Origin: Bacteroides sp.
Lineage (GTDB): Bacteria; Bacillota; Clostridia; Lachnospirales; Lachnospiraceae
Assembly (NCBI GenBank): GCA_023666705.1
Contig: JAMPBO010000005.1
Span: forward strand, 1-64,000
DNA: 64,000 nucleotides
Direction of reading: 5' to 3'
Shown here: piece by piece, positions 37,555 through 46,718 of the stretch
How positions within the stretch are numbered: position 1 is the stretch's first letter
Layout of the letters: the number at the start of each line of letters is the position of its first letter
Notes under the pieces: model-generated
Database searches by the model: none
What the model was told of the DNA's origin: nothing
Seen by the model: only the letters and a program-made list of their open reading frames with translations
Program-made: the position numbers and the translations under genes

Positions 37555-38145
37555 ATGGATTACAGCAGGCAGAGTGACAATGAAATAATCAGACGTATTT
37601 CTGACGGGGATGACGATGCCATGGAATACATGATGAAAAAGTATGGCAGTCTGGTAAAAAAGGAAATACGAACCGTATATATTATCGGGGCAGAGACGGA
37701 GGACTTAGCACAGGAGGGTATGATTGGGCTGTTTAAGGCAATCAAGGATTTTGAGCCTGACAAGGGTGCAAGCTTTCCTACGTTTGCAACCCTTTGCATT
37801 AAGCGGCAGATAAAAACTGCAATCACTGCATCCAACAGACAAAAGCATAAGCCGCTAAATACTTACATTTCCATATATGCTGAATCAAATGAAAAGGGGA
37901 CACTGCTCGGTGAGGATATCGCAGATACCAAGGATGCGGCAAACCCGGAACGGCTGGTTCTTGTACGGGAAAGAAACAATGTATTAAATGAGAGAATTGC
38001 ATCTGAGCTAAGCAGTCTTGAGCGAAAAGTGTTGAAGCTTTATCTTGACGGGTTATCCTATGCAGACATTGCCGCCGCTCTTTCCAAAACAGAAAAATCC
38101 GTTGATAACGCACTTTGGAGAATTCGCAGTAAGCTTTCAAAATAA
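37555..38145 (+). CDS. sigH: RNA polymerase sigma-H (SigH) factor
   Basis: 196 residues, group 3 sigma factor. Region 2 reads EDLAQEGMIGLFKAIKDF and FATLCIKRQIKTAI; region 4 has SLERKVLKLYLDGLSYADIA with the helix-turn-helix following. In Bacillus and Clostridia SigH drives early stationary-phase and sporulation genes, and the cysS-mrnC-rlmB-sigH order is conserved. AAAGGG is at good spacing to the ATG. The repeated junction upstream is its likely control point. Confidence 0.94.
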   Translation: MDYSRQSDNEIIRRISDGDDDAMEYMMKKYGSLVKKEIRTVYIIGAETEDLAQEGMIGLFKAIKDFEPDKGASFPTFATLCIKRQIKTAITASNRQKHKPLNTYISIYAESNEKGTLLGEDIADTKDAANPERLVLVRERNNVLNERIASELSSLERKVLKLYLDGLSYADIAAALSKTEKSVDNALWRIRSKLSK

Positions 38146-38149
38146 TTAC

Positions 38150-38178
38150 TTGACATGGTATGGCAAATAAAGTATTAT
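38150..38178 (+). promoter_or_regulatory. Strong promoter of tRNA-Thr
   Basis: Perfect TTGACA (38150-38155), 17 bases, TATTAT (38173-38178), 31 bases before the tRNA. Confidence 0.75.
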
Positions 38179-38209
38179 CATGTCTGTATTAAAATTTAAT
38201 AGTTAATAA

Positions 38210-38282
38210 GCTGATATAGCACAGTCGGTAGTGCGTCGCATTGGTAGTGCGGAGGTCACGGGTTCGATTCCCGTTATCAGCT
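38210..38282 (+). tRNA. tRNA-Thr (anticodon GGT)
   Basis: 73 nt cloverleaf: acceptor GCTGATA/TATCAGC, D stem GCAC/GTGC, anticodon loop TTGGTAG (GGT), T arm ACGGG-TTCGATT-CCCGT. CCA is not encoded. The T-U and G-U positions in the anticodon stem are tolerated wobbles. Confidence 0.97.
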
Positions 38283-38348
38283 TTATTTTTATAGAAAAAT
38301 TATATATTGCTTTCAAAAAGTATAATGGGTAATACAGAGAATAACGGC

Positions 38349-38377
38349 TTGTAATCCATTTTTAGATGTGTTATACT
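38349..38377 (+). promoter_or_regulatory. Promoter of the predicted antitoxin RNA
   Basis: TTGTAA (38349-38354), 17 bases and TATACT (38372-38377) would start an RNA near 38384, aimed at the 3' end of the opposing toxin gene. Confidence 0.65.
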
Positions 38378-38383
38378 TAAAAA

Positions 38384-38482
38384 ACAAAAGGAGCAACCGC
38401 CCACAAAGTGGTTAACCTCCCGATAATGTTTATATAATAAACCTACCTCGATCGGCTAAGTACAAGGTAGGTTTATTTATTT
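38384..38482 (+). ncRNA. Predicted type I antitoxin antisense RNA
   Basis: About 100 nt, from the promoter at 38349-38377 to the terminator at 38436-38477. Its 3' end is antisense to the end of the toxin message. An internal segment AACCTCCCGAT can also pair with the toxin ribosome site GGGAGGT. No ORF is evident. The arrangement matches par of pAD1 and txpA/RatA of Bacillus, where the antisense RNA blocks toxin translation. Boundaries are inferred. Confidence 0.65.
38436..38477. terminator. Bidirectional terminator shared by toxin and antitoxin
   Basis: AATAAACCTACCT (38436-38448) pairs perfectly over 13 bases with AGGTAGGTTTATT (38465-38477). AT-rich tails on both sides let it stop both converging transcripts. 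The toxin stop codon starts at its right edge. Confidence 0.8.
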
Positions 38483-38572
38483 TCGCTTGTTGTTCCTATC
38501 AATGTAGGCAAGCAATGCAACAAGAAACGTCCCGAAAAGAATTAACAGAGTTAAAACTTCGTATGTACTCAT
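38477..38572 (-). CDS. Type I toxin peptide, TxpA/BsrG/holin-like (Hol-Tox) family
   Basis: 31 residues from the ATG at 38572. It begins MSTYEVLTLLILFG, the same N-terminal pattern as TxpA and BsrG of Bacillus (M-S/T-x-Y-E-x-L...F-G), continues as one hydrophobic helix (about 5-23) and ends with the basic tail DRNNKRK. Such peptides insert in the membrane and stop growth when not silenced. GGGAGGTGATGCAT precedes the ATG; an ATG two codons upstream is too near the ribosome site. That site can be hidden in a hairpin (38581-38608). A promoter stands at 38677-38648. Confidence 0.85.
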   Translation of the reverse strand: MSTYEVLTLLILFGTFLVALLAYIDRNNKRK

Positions 38573-38580
38573 ATGCATCA

Positions 38581-38608
38581 CCTCCCATCTTTTGTGAAGT
38601 TTGGGAGG
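38581..38608 (-). promoter_or_regulatory. Hairpin that hides the toxin ribosome site
   Basis: In the toxin leader CCTCCCA pairs with TGGGAGG over 7 bases, with a 14-base loop. The right arm is the Shine-Dalgarno sequence, so the full leader should translate poorly unless opened or processed. Confidence 0.7.
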
Positions 38609-38647
38609 CTGCCACCTTGTAACACGATTGTTCCTGTTGGATAATAT

Positions 38648-38677
38648 ATCATACTTTCCCATTTGATACAATGTAAA
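38648..38677 (-). promoter_or_regulatory. Promoter of the toxin gene
   Basis: On the - strand TTTACA (38677-38672), 18 bases and TATGAT (38653-38648) give a leader of about 70 nt before the toxin ATG. Confidence 0.55.
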
Positions 38678-38791
38678 ACAAGCATACGAAAATGAAATCT
38701 TACATTTTTTGTTAGTATTTATTTCGTGTGGCAGATGCTATGATATATGCAGCGTTAGAAATGCTGAATAACCAGACAGGGGGATATTATA

Positions 38792-39637
38792 ATGGTAAAG
38801 CATAAAAAAGGTATCGTGGCAGGCATAACAGTAATACTGATTTCCATGTTGATAACAGCAGTTGTTTTTATGGTGGTTGGAAGAAAAAAGACGGATAATG
38901 ATTTTTCAGTGCCAAATTATTATTCGTTGGAGCAATATCATTATGATGGTGACTTTAATGCGTTTTATGAAGATAGTTATAACTGGTACAGGTCCATAGA
39001 AAATGAAGAAGGAGTGTACATAATAAACACATGCTACAACAGTGATGAATTATTACAGATTTGGAGGGAGGAACAGGTATATAAAAATGTGCCGGGTAAA
39101 GCTTTTTGGGAGTTTACGGTCTCACCTTCTTATCTTAAGCAGATAAATATTAACATAGAGGAAGAAAATTTAAATGATGCAATTCGTGGTGTGAGGGTAT
39201 ATTTAGTACCAGATTCGATGTCAGATGATGAATATGAAGTTATGTGTGCTTATTTAGAGGAAGCTGCTATATATGCTGCAGAGCAAAGTCTGATTAAAAC
39301 GGAATTTATAGAAAATAAGGAAGTAAAAATTTTAAGATATACGCCGATGGGTTCTTACTTTACGTGGGCGTCTGAAAAAGGGCTGCCAATTACGGATGAT
39401 GCTCCCGTTCTATACGTCTGTACATCAGAAAATATGAAATATTTTGAGAGCGAAAGTTTAATTGCGACGGGAATTGACAGCTATATTAAATTTTCAAATG
39501 AGGAAATTATGAAAAATTTAACGAAAGATAACCAACTGGAACAATATAAGCTGACGTTTGCACCGTCAAGTGAAATATACAAAAAAGCTGCCAGATATGA
39601 TTTGGTTGATTCGGGAATTGATAAGGTATTTCAGTAG
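38792..39637 (+). CDS. Membrane-anchored protein of unknown function
   Basis: 281 residues. A basic start (MVKHKKG), one hydrophobic helix (about 8-30), then a polar region outside the cell, rich in Tyr, Glu and Asp (NYYSLEQYHYDGDFNAFYEDSYNWY). I do not recognise a domain. There is no lipobox Cys, so it is a signal anchor or cleaved exoprotein. GGGGGA precedes the ATG, and an extended -10 (TGCTATGAT, 38736-38744) may drive it. A strong terminator follows, so it is a single-gene unit. It may be variable between strains because it sits beside the toxin locus; this is inference. Confidence 0.8.
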   Translation: MVKHKKGIVAGITVILISMLITAVVFMVVGRKKTDNDFSVPNYYSLEQYHYDGDFNAFYEDSYNWYRSIENEEGVYIINTCYNSDELLQIWREEQVYKNVPGKAFWEFTVSPSYLKQININIEEENLNDAIRGVRVYLVPDSMSDDEYEVMCAYLEEAAIYAAEQSLIKTEFIENKEVKILRYTPMGSYFTWASEKGLPITDDAPVLYVCTSENMKYFESESLIATGIDSYIKFSNEEIMKNLTKDNQLEQYKLTFAPSSEIYKKAARYDLVDSGIDKVFQ

Positions 39638-39656
39638 GAGGTACAAGGGTAAATTA

Positions 39657-39701
39657 ACACGATTTTTGTAATATCCATATATTGCAAAAATCGTGTTTTT
39701 T
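39657..39701 (+). terminator. Strong intrinsic terminator
   Basis: ACACGATTTTTG (39657-39668) pairs perfectly with CAAAAATCGTGT (39685-39696), followed by a T run. Confidence 0.9.
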
Positions 39702-39733
39702 CTGTGTTTTTTTACATTTTGTATAAAAAAGTG

Positions 39734-39762
39734 ATGCAATATACTAAATGTTGTGTTATAAT
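39734..39762 (+). promoter_or_regulatory. Promoter of the dockerin/cohesin pair
   Basis: ATGCAA (39734-39739), 17 bases, perfect TATAAT (39757-39762), about 67 bases before the ATG at 39829. Confidence 0.5.
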
Positions 39763-39828
39763 TTATTTCGTATAGTTTTAGTTTGGTTTACATAATTTTT
39801 ATATGCGCAAATTATGAGGAGAGATAGG

Positions 39829-41877
39829 ATGAAATATAATAAGAAAATTAAAAAGAGTGTACATATTTTTTTCGTTATCATATTATTTTTTGTTTCCGTA
39901 TGTCCGTGGAATTCGGACATTCATTCCAGTGCTGCTGATACAGGCGTTACAACGGATGCCTTAAATTTCAGGTCAGGAGCAGGTACAAGCTATGCAAATG
40001 TTCAGGACGCAAACGGAAATGGTATTGTTCTGCCTGTCGGTCAGGAGGTGGAAATCCTGGATACAAAGAAAGGCTCTGACGGACTTACATGGTATTATGT
40101 GTCAACAAAATATGGCAGCAAGACATACAAGGGATATCTTTGGGCACAGTATGTTACGAAAAAGAGTCCGGCGGCAAAGGATGACAAGCTGCAGGATAAT
40201 GGGGTTTATCCTGTTGCTGATGGATATATGACAGGCATTTCTCCAAATACAAATGCGGATACGTTTATTGCAAACTTAAAGCTTTCCAAGGCAGAAGTAA
40301 AGAAATCTAACGGCAAAGCACAGACGGGAGTTGTGACGACAGGAAACGTTGTTTCTTATGAGGGAAGCAGTGCCGAGATTGTAATTTACGGTGATGCAAA
40401 CGGAGACGGCGATGTCGGAATTGCAGATTTGGTATATCTGAAAAAACATATACTTGACAAGTCAAAATTAAAAGGTGCATATTTTGCGGCGGCTGATATT
40501 GATAAAAATGGTCAGATTACAGTTGCAGATTTGGTATATTTGAAGAAGCATGTACTGGGAATTGAGGAGATTAAACAGGATGGGACAAGTGCTGATACAG
40601 GTGAAGGCGGCGATGAAAGCGGCGATTTTGAGGAGGCACTTGCTGCTGAGAAGTTCCCTGAAAGCTATAAGGAAATGCTGCGGGTAATTCACAAGGCTCA
40701 TCCAAGTTGGCAGTTTAAGGCAGTACATACAGGTATTACATGGGATACACTGCTTGCAAATGAAAAGGCACAAAAGGTGAATGGCGTGGCAGTTGTAAAA
40801 AATACCGTGTGGACATCTTCTCTTTATCCGCACTATAACTGGCGTTCAACCAGCGTAGGATATAATTGGGCATCGGATAAATGGACTGCCTTTGACGGCA
40901 GTATATGGTTTGCTGCATCGGATGACCTTGTGGCATATTATATGGACCCAAGAACATATCTGTCTGAAAGCTATATATTTGCATTTGAGAGCTTATCTTA
41001 TCACAGTGGAACACAGACAAAGAAAGGTGTGGAGGCAATACTGAAGGGTAGCTTTATGTATAACACCGTACCGCCTGGAGAGACACAAAAGTATTCGGAA
41101 ATTATTATGGAAGCAGCGAAGAAGGCAAATGTAAGCCCATATCATCTTGCGTCCAGAATAAGACTTGAGATGGGAACAACGGCAGGTGGTGCGGCAACAG
41201 GAACAAGCACAACCTATCCGGGAATATATAATTACTATAACATTGGTGCAACGGATGGTGCCAATGCACTGATGAATGGTCTGAAATGGGCAGCTACGTC
41301 AGGCTCCTACGGCAGACCTTGGAACACGGTCAAAAAGTCGATTGTGGGCGGAGCACAGTTCCTCGGAACTTCATATATTAATGTGGGACAGGATACCCTG
41401 TATACACAAAAGTTTAATGTGACAAATAAGGGAAGCCTTTTCTCACATCAATATATGACAAATGTTCAGGCACCTTCCACGGAATGTGTTACAAACTATA
41501 ATGCATATAAAAATAATAATATATTGGACACTGCAATGGTATTTAAGATACCTGTTTATTTGGATATGCCTGAAAAGGCGGCGGTAATGCCTGCTGATTC
41601 GGGAAATCCAAACAATTGGCTTAAGTCACTTACGGTTGGGGACTATGAGCTTACACCTGAGTTTGCAGTGAACAAAACAACGGAATATTCTCTTACCGTA
41701 CCAAAGAGTGTCAAGAGTGTTAAGATAGCGGCAAAGTCTGTTAACAGCTATGCAACGATTTCCGGTACAGGAACAAAATCGCTTGCTACGGGCAATAACG
41801 TATTTAAGATTACGGTTAAGGCACAAAATGGCAGCAAGAGAACGTATACCTTAAATATTATAAGAAGCACAAAATAA
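39829..41877 (+). CDS. Secreted glucosaminidase with SH3 and dockerin type I domains
   Basis: 682 residues from the ATG at 39829 (GAGGAGAGATAGG upstream). Signal peptide (to about 38), a bacterial SH3 domain (about 42-115, ALNFRSGAGTSYANV, WYYVSTKYGS), then a dockerin type I pair: DANGDGDVGIADLVYLKKHI (about 190) and DIDKNGQITVADLVYLKKHV (about 222), each a calcium loop plus helix. From about 285 follows a GH73-like glucosaminidase (KANVSPYHLASRIRLEMG, PGIYNYYNIGATDGANA, WNTVKKSIVGGAQFLG) that cuts peptidoglycan. The C-terminus is a cadherin-like beta domain (LKSLTVGDYELTPEF). Its dockerin should dock on a cohesin; such a domain is coded 18 bases downstream. Confidence 0.92.
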   Translation: MKYNKKIKKSVHIFFVIILFFVSVCPWNSDIHSSAADTGVTTDALNFRSGAGTSYANVQDANGNGIVLPVGQEVEILDTKKGSDGLTWYYVSTKYGSKTYKGYLWAQYVTKKSPAAKDDKLQDNGVYPVADGYMTGISPNTNADTFIANLKLSKAEVKKSNGKAQTGVVTTGNVVSYEGSSAEIVIYGDANGDGDVGIADLVYLKKHILDKSKLKGAYFAAADIDKNGQITVADLVYLKKHVLGIEEIKQDGTSADTGEGGDESGDFEEALAAEKFPESYKEMLRVIHKAHPSWQFKAVHTGITWDTLLANEKAQKVNGVAVVKNTVWTSSLYPHYNWRSTSVGYNWASDKWTAFDGSIWFAASDDLVAYYMDPRTYLSESYIFAFESLSYHSGTQTKKGVEAILKGSFMYNTVPPGETQKYSEIIMEAAKKANVSPYHLASRIRLEMGTTAGGAATGTSTTYPGIYNYYNIGATDGANALMNGLKWAATSGSYGRPWNTVKKSIVGGAQFLGTSYINVGQDTLYTQKFNVTNKGSLFSHQYMTNVQAPSTECVTNYNAYKNNNILDTAMVFKIPVYLDMPEKAAVMPADSGNPNNWLKSLTVGDYELTPEFAVNKTTEYSLTVPKSVKSVKIAAKSVNSYATISGTGTKSLATGNNVFKITVKAQNGSKRTYTLNIIRSTK

Positions 41878-41895
41878 TCAGTAAGGGGTTATCTC

Positions 41896-43410
41896 ATGAC
41901 AAATTTGCGTAAAAGCATGATATTATATATAGTTCTTTTTATGGCAGTCATGCTGCACCCGCTTGGAGCAATGGCGGCGAGTGGAAGTGTGTCTGTGGGC
42001 GTTTCCTCGTCAACCGTCTCCGAGGGGGATACGGTTTCCGTAACTGTAAGCATATCGGCTGATGAAGCAATCGGATATGGTGTGGCAATCTCTTATGATT
42101 CAGGCGTACTGGAATATACGGGAGGTGCAGACGGTGGCGGAGGAGGTACTGTAACACTGGTTTCCGAGGGCGATGGCTCATCCTCATCGTTTTCAAGGAC
42201 GATTTCATTTAAGGCAATTTCAAATGGCAGCTCATCAATTGCTGCGTCCTCGTATGCAGGAGGCTTATTTGGCTATTCCTCAGGTGATATCTCAACATCC
42301 TACGGCTCGTCCTCAGTGACGGTTGCAGAGCCTGTAACTGAGGCACCTACAACTGCGGCAGTAACGGAGCAGACGACACAGGCAACGGAAGTTTCTACGG
42401 AAGGAACAGAAACGGAGCAGACAACGGAAGCTTCCACGGAGGAGACTACAGAGGACGTGGGAAGCCCTGTTGCAGTAATTGACGGCAAGGAATATTTCTT
42501 TGTTCCGGATAAAGAGGTTGAGGGTATACCGGAAACTTACAAGGTGGTTGATATTGGCTACAAGGAGTGGACCGTGACAGCATTTGAGTCACCATCCAAG
42601 CAGCTTCTCCTTGTGTGTCTTAGTGACAGTGACAATAACAAAGGCATATATATTTATGATAGGGAAAAAGATACATTTACCCCATATAGGGAATATATGG
42701 CAAATGAAAATAAATATGTTATTCTTGCATTTCCTGATGACATGGAAGTAGCGGATGGCTTTAAAAAAGCTACATTAAAGCTTGATAACGAGAAACTGGA
42801 TGCCTATATTCTGGAAGGGACAAAGGTTTTCCTTATATATGCCATGAACATAAACGGAGATGCAGGTCTTTACCTGTATGATGCGTCTGAAAAAACATTT
42901 ATGGCATATATGGGTGATGTGCTTTTGGCAGCACAAAAGCAGGAGGAAGAAGCAGTTACGGAGGCTACACTTACAGACGCAGTGCCGGATATTACACATA
43001 CGGATGCGGAACAGTCTGATAAGGATATGCTTCTGTATTGCCTCATTGGTGCAGGCATACTTCTTCTTATTTTCCTTATTATTATCATTGCTTTGGCTGT
43101 GAAAAACGGTAAACAAAAAAAAGAAATAAATGAAATTGAAAAAGATTTGGAATTTTTATCTAAGGAAAATTCTGCCAAAAAGAATGATGTGGAAGAAAAC
43201 AAAAATTCAGGTAGGAAAAATATGGAAGAGGCTGTTGAGACGGAAAAAGAGAAAGAGAATAAAGAAACAGAAATAAATTCCGTGCAAGGCGAAAAAACAG
43301 AAACAGATGCAGAGAAGGATAACATTACAGTTCCTGAAATTGCTTTGCCGATAATAAAAAAACCAAAAGAGGTAAAAACAGAGAATAACGAAAACAAGAT
43401 TGACGGATAA
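41896..43410 (+). CDS. Membrane-anchored cohesin-domain protein
   Basis: 504 residues. Signal peptide (about 1-28), one cohesin-like domain (about 30-148: [41 protein letters not shown]), a Thr/Glu-rich linker (about 150-195), a second beta-rich domain (about 196-360: [19 protein letters not shown]), a membrane helix (about 378-402) and a charged Lys/Glu-rich cytoplasmic tail of about 100 residues. There is no sortase motif; the helix is the anchor. The preceding gene codes a dockerin enzyme, so this protein probably holds the hydrolase at the surface. The tail may link to an inner partner. AAGGGG precedes the ATG. Confidence 0.88.
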   Translation: MTNLRKSMILYIVLFMAVMLHPLGAMAASGSVSVGVSSSTVSEGDTVSVTVSISADEAIGYGVAISYDSGVLEYTGGADGGGGGTVTLVSEGDGSSSSFSRTISFKAISNGSSSIAASSYAGGLFGYSSGDISTSYGSSSVTVAEPVTEAPTTAAVTEQTTQATEVSTEGTETEQTTEASTEETTEDVGSPVAVIDGKEYFFVPDKEVEGIPETYKVVDIGYKEWTVTAFESPSKQLLLVCLSDSDNNKGIYIYDREKDTFTPYREYMANENKYVILAFPDDMEVADGFKKATLKLDNEKLDAYILEGTKVFLIYAMNINGDAGLYLYDASEKTFMAYMGDVLLAAQKQEEEAVTEATLTDAVPDITHTDAEQSDKDMLLYCLIGAGILLLIFLIIIIALAVKNGKQKKEINEIEKDLEFLSKENSAKKNDVEENKNSGRKNMEEAVETEKEKENKETEINSVQGEKTETDAEKDNITVPEIALPIIKKPKEVKTENNENKIDG

Positions 43411-43486
43411 GCTGATTAATGCTAGTATAAGCATTGCAATATGGTTTGACAGCCATAGCTTAGGACAGAAAGGAAACAAATGTAGT

Positions 43487-45154
43487 ATGGATGGCGAAGT
43501 GACTTCAAGAAACTTTATACAACAGGAGATAGACCATGACCTGAAGGAGGGAAGATACAAAGAGGTGGTTACAAGATTTCCACCTGAACCAAACGGATAT
43601 CTTCATATTGGTCATGCAAAGTCAATTCTTTTGAATTACGGACTTGCAAAAGAATACGGAGGAACCTTTAACTTTCGGTTTGACGATACCAATCCGACAA
43701 AGGAAAAGACAGAATTTGTGGAGTCTATTATCAGTGATATAAAGTGGCTTGGGGCAGATTTTGGGGACAAGGTATATTTTGCTTCGGATTATTTTGATGA
43801 TATGTATGAGGCTGCCAAAAAGCTTATCAAAAAGGGAAAGGCATATGTATGTGACCTGACAGCCGATGAAATCAGGCAGTACAGAGGCACGCTTACAGAG
43901 CCGGGTAAAAACAGTCCATATAGAGACAGAACGGTTGCCGAAAATCTTCAGCTTTTTGAGGATATGAAGAACGGTAAATTCGAGGACGGAGCAAAGGTTT
44001 TACGGGCAAAGATAGACATGGCATCCCCAAACATGAACATGCGGGATCCTGTTATTTACAGGATTGCCAGAATGTCACATCACAGAACAGGAGATAAGTG
44101 GTGCATTTACCCGATGTATGATTTTGCACATCCGATTGAGGATGCCATAGAGGGGGTTACACATTCCATATGTACCCTTGAATTTGAGGATCACAGACCG
44201 CTTTATGACTGGGTTGTAACAGAGCTTGAGTATGAATGTCCGCCGAGACAGATAGAGTTTGCAAAGCTGTACCTTAAAAATGTAGTGACAGGAAAGCGGT
44301 ATATCAAGCAGCTTGTCGAGGATGGTGTTGTTGACGGCTGGGATGATCCGAGACTGGTATCTATTGCAGCACTTAGAAGAAGGGGATTTACCCCTGCCTC
44401 CATAAAAATGTTTATGGAGCTTTCAGGAGTTGCAAAGTCTCAGGGAGAGTCGGACTATGCGATGCTTGAGTATTGTATCAGGGAAGATTTGAAAATGAAG
44501 GCAAACCGTATGATGGCGGTTCTTGACCCTGTTAAGCTTGTGATAGATAACTATCCTGAGGATAAGACAGAATATTTTGATATAGACAATAATCAGGAAA
44601 TGCCAGAGGCAGGAAGCAGAAAGGTAGAATTTGGCAGGGAGCTTTACATTGAGCGTGAGGACTTTATGGAGGTTCCGCCAAAGAAATATTTCAGGCTTTT
44701 TCCGGGAAATGAAGTAAGGCTTAAGGGCGCATATTTTGTAAAGTGTGTTGACTTTGAGAAGGATGTAGATGGAAATGTAACGGTTGTCCACTGTACCTAT
44801 GATCCTGAGACAAGAAGTGGCTCCGGTTTTGAGGGACGCAAGGTTAAGGGTACGATACACTGGGTAAGTGCAAAGAGTGCAGTTGATGCAGAGGTGAGAC
44901 TTTACGAGAATATTGTTGATGAAGAAAAAGGAAAGCTTAACAGTGATGGGACTTTAAATTATAATCCTAATTCTCTTACAATTTTAAACAACTGTAAGCT
45001 TGAGGCGGCGTTTCAGGATGCCCGCAAGGGAGATTCATTTCAATTTTTAAGACATGGATATTTCTGTGTTGATGCGAAGGATACAACGGACGAAAAGCTT
45101 GTATTTAACAGAATTGTTTCGTTGAAAAGTTCATATAAACCAAATGCACAGTAA
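43487..45154 (+). CDS. glnS: Glutaminyl-tRNA synthetase
   Basis: 555 residues. [17 protein letters not shown] (about 32-48) has the HIGH motif, and [11 protein letters not shown] follows. The usual VMSKRK signature is [11 protein letters not shown] here (about 265), with Gly for Ser; the rest (GWDDPRL) fits GlnRS and not GluRS. It charges tRNA-Gln directly. Many Firmicutes lack this enzyme and use Glu-tRNA amidation, so its presence is notable. The ATG at 43487 gives the expected [15 protein letters not shown] start; the ribosome site (AAAGGA) is 12 bases away, a little far. A longer in-frame reading from 43400 would overlap the cohesin gene. Confidence 0.93.
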   Translation: MDGEVTSRNFIQQEIDHDLKEGRYKEVVTRFPPEPNGYLHIGHAKSILLNYGLAKEYGGTFNFRFDDTNPTKEKTEFVESIISDIKWLGADFGDKVYFASDYFDDMYEAAKKLIKKGKAYVCDLTADEIRQYRGTLTEPGKNSPYRDRTVAENLQLFEDMKNGKFEDGAKVLRAKIDMASPNMNMRDPVIYRIARMSHHRTGDKWCIYPMYDFAHPIEDAIEGVTHSICTLEFEDHRPLYDWVVTELEYECPPRQIEFAKLYLKNVVTGKRYIKQLVEDGVVDGWDDPRLVSIAALRRRGFTPASIKMFMELSGVAKSQGESDYAMLEYCIREDLKMKANRMMAVLDPVKLVIDNYPEDKTEYFDIDNNQEMPEAGSRKVEFGRELYIEREDFMEVPPKKYFRLFPGNEVRLKGAYFVKCVDFEKDVDGNVTVVHCTYDPETRSGSGFEGRKVKGTIHWVSAKSAVDAEVRLYENIVDEEKGKLNSDGTLNYNPNSLTILNNCKLEAAFQDARKGDSFQFLRHGYFCVDAKDTTDEKLVFNRIVSLKSSYKPNAQ

Positions 45155-45179
45155 GTGCTGTAATATAGGAGGATATAAA

Positions 45180-46028
45180 ATGGGATTACTTTCGGGGTTA
45201 AAAGGCTTTGGACTTGGCAAATATGAGGATGTCAAGGTTATAAAGGAGGAAGCGCAGCAGGTGGGCGATGGCGGCGATTCAAAAAAAACAAGAGCCCAGC
45301 TTACAGAGGAAGATTGTATTTATGACAAGCATTACATATGTCCAATATGTGATTCTTCGTTTACGTCAAAAAGTGTACGTGCCGGAAAGCTTAAGCTAAT
45401 CGGTAAGGACATGGATTTAAGACCGAGGTATGAGGTGATGGACCCGTTAAAGTATGATATCATTACATGTGACAAATGTGGATATTCATCACTTCCAAAG
45501 TACTATGGAAAATTGACAACAAAGCAGATGGTAGATATACGGGATGAAATTGGCAATCATTTTTCAGGATTAGAGAATGACGCTACAATTTTTTCATATG
45601 AAGATGCCATATTCCGGTATAAGCTTGCACTTGTATGTGCAATCGTAAAAAATGCAAAGAGCAGTGAGAGAGGTTACTTATTACTTAAAATGTCATGGCT
45701 TTACAGAGGGCTGAAGGAGAGTAATACCGTGCAGGACCCTGAGAAATTAAAGGAGTATGACAGTGAGGAGATTGAATGTCTGGAAAATGCATTTGAGGCA
45801 TTTTCAACAGCACTTTCAAAGGAGCCGCTCCCAATTGCGGGAATGGATGAAAATACAGTGAAATACATATTGGCTGAGCTTGCAAGAAGACTAAAGAAAT
45901 ATGAGGAGGCAGGCAAGCTTGTGTCAAGTGTTATCGTAAGTCGTTCTGTTTCAGACAGACTTAAGGACCAGGCACTTACATTACGTGAGCAGATTAAAAA
46001 GGAAATGAAGGAAGAATCTGCAGAATAA
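45180..46028 (+). CDS. DUF2225 protein with double CxxC
   Basis: 282 residues from the ATG at 45180, with GGAGG upstream. CPICDSSF (about 54) and CDKCGYSS (about 97) form a likely zinc ribbon, as in DUF2225. The C-terminal half is helical, TPR-like (YLLLKMSWLYRGLKE, LECLENAFEAFSTALSKE). No signal peptide. The family function is unknown; an RNA, DNA or protein scaffold is possible. It precedes the YiiX-like gene by 31 bases and follows glnS by 25. Confidence 0.9.
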   Translation: MGLLSGLKGFGLGKYEDVKVIKEEAQQVGDGGDSKKTRAQLTEEDCIYDKHYICPICDSSFTSKSVRAGKLKLIGKDMDLRPRYEVMDPLKYDIITCDKCGYSSLPKYYGKLTTKQMVDIRDEIGNHFSGLENDATIFSYEDAIFRYKLALVCAIVKNAKSSERGYLLLKMSWLYRGLKESNTVQDPEKLKEYDSEEIECLENAFEAFSTALSKEPLPIAGMDENTVKYILAELARRLKKYEEAGKLVSSVIVSRSVSDRLKDQALTLREQIKKEMKEESAE

Positions 46029-46059
46029 TAATTGTCAAAATATTTAGGGGTGTTTATGA

Positions 46060-46716
46060 ATGGGACAAATGAATGCTTCAAATAAGAACAAGAAGAATAT
46101 AAAAAAGACCAACAAAAAAAATAAAACGGAAAAAAACCACAGCATTTATATTGTTATATCCAAAACATCGACGCTTCCGTCCAATGTGATTAAGATGTGG
46201 ACGAAGGAGCCGTATGCACATACATCGCTTGCAATGGATATAGAATTAAATGAGATGTACAGCTTTGCAAGAAAAAAGCTGAAAAATCCATTTAACTGCG
46301 GCTTTATTACAGAGGATATTACGACAGGGGTTTTTGGCAGGGATGTTGATACAAAGTGCAGGATTGCGAGACTGAGAATAACAACAGACCAGTATAGGAG
46401 CCTCCGTAAAAATCTTGAGAAATTCAAGAAAAATAAAGGTGCATACAAGTATAATTATATCGGTATATTTGGTGTAATGTTCAATAAGGCGGTAGAAAGA
46501 AAGTACAATTATTTCTGCTCGCAGTTTGTATATTACATTCTTGAAAAGTCAGGCGTGAAAATGTTTGACAAAAAGCCGGGGCTTGCAAGACCGGAGGACT
46601 TCCGTTTGTGGGAGGAGTTGGAGCTTATATATGAAGGAAAGCTTGTGGATTACAGGGAATTTTTAAAGAGCAGGGAAATCAGCTCAAAAAGTGAAAAGAA
46701 GCTCTGTGCAATGTAA
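46060..46716 (+). CDS. YiiX-like permuted papain-fold protein
   Basis: 218 residues. A Lys/Asn-rich start of about 25 residues (NKKNIKKTNKKNKTEK) precedes the fold. The candidate catalytic pair is His in EPYAHTSLAMD (about 53) and Cys in YNYFCSQFVYYIL (about 153), the His-before-Cys order of circularly permuted NlpC/P60 (YiiX/YebB-like) proteins. These hydrolyse amide or thioester bonds; the substrate is unknown. No signal peptide is seen, so it probably acts in the cytoplasm. A foldback element begins right after the stop. Confidence 0.8.
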   Translation: MGQMNASNKNKKNIKKTNKKNKTEKNHSIYIVISKTSTLPSNVIKMWTKEPYAHTSLAMDIELNEMYSFARKKLKNPFNCGFITEDITTGVFGRDVDTKCRIARLRITTDQYRSLRKNLEKFKKNKGAYKYNYIGIFGVMFNKAVERKYNYFCSQFVYYILEKSGVKMFDKKPGLARPEDFRLWEELELIYEGKLVDYREFLKSREISSKSEKKLCAM

Positions 46717-46718
46717 GA

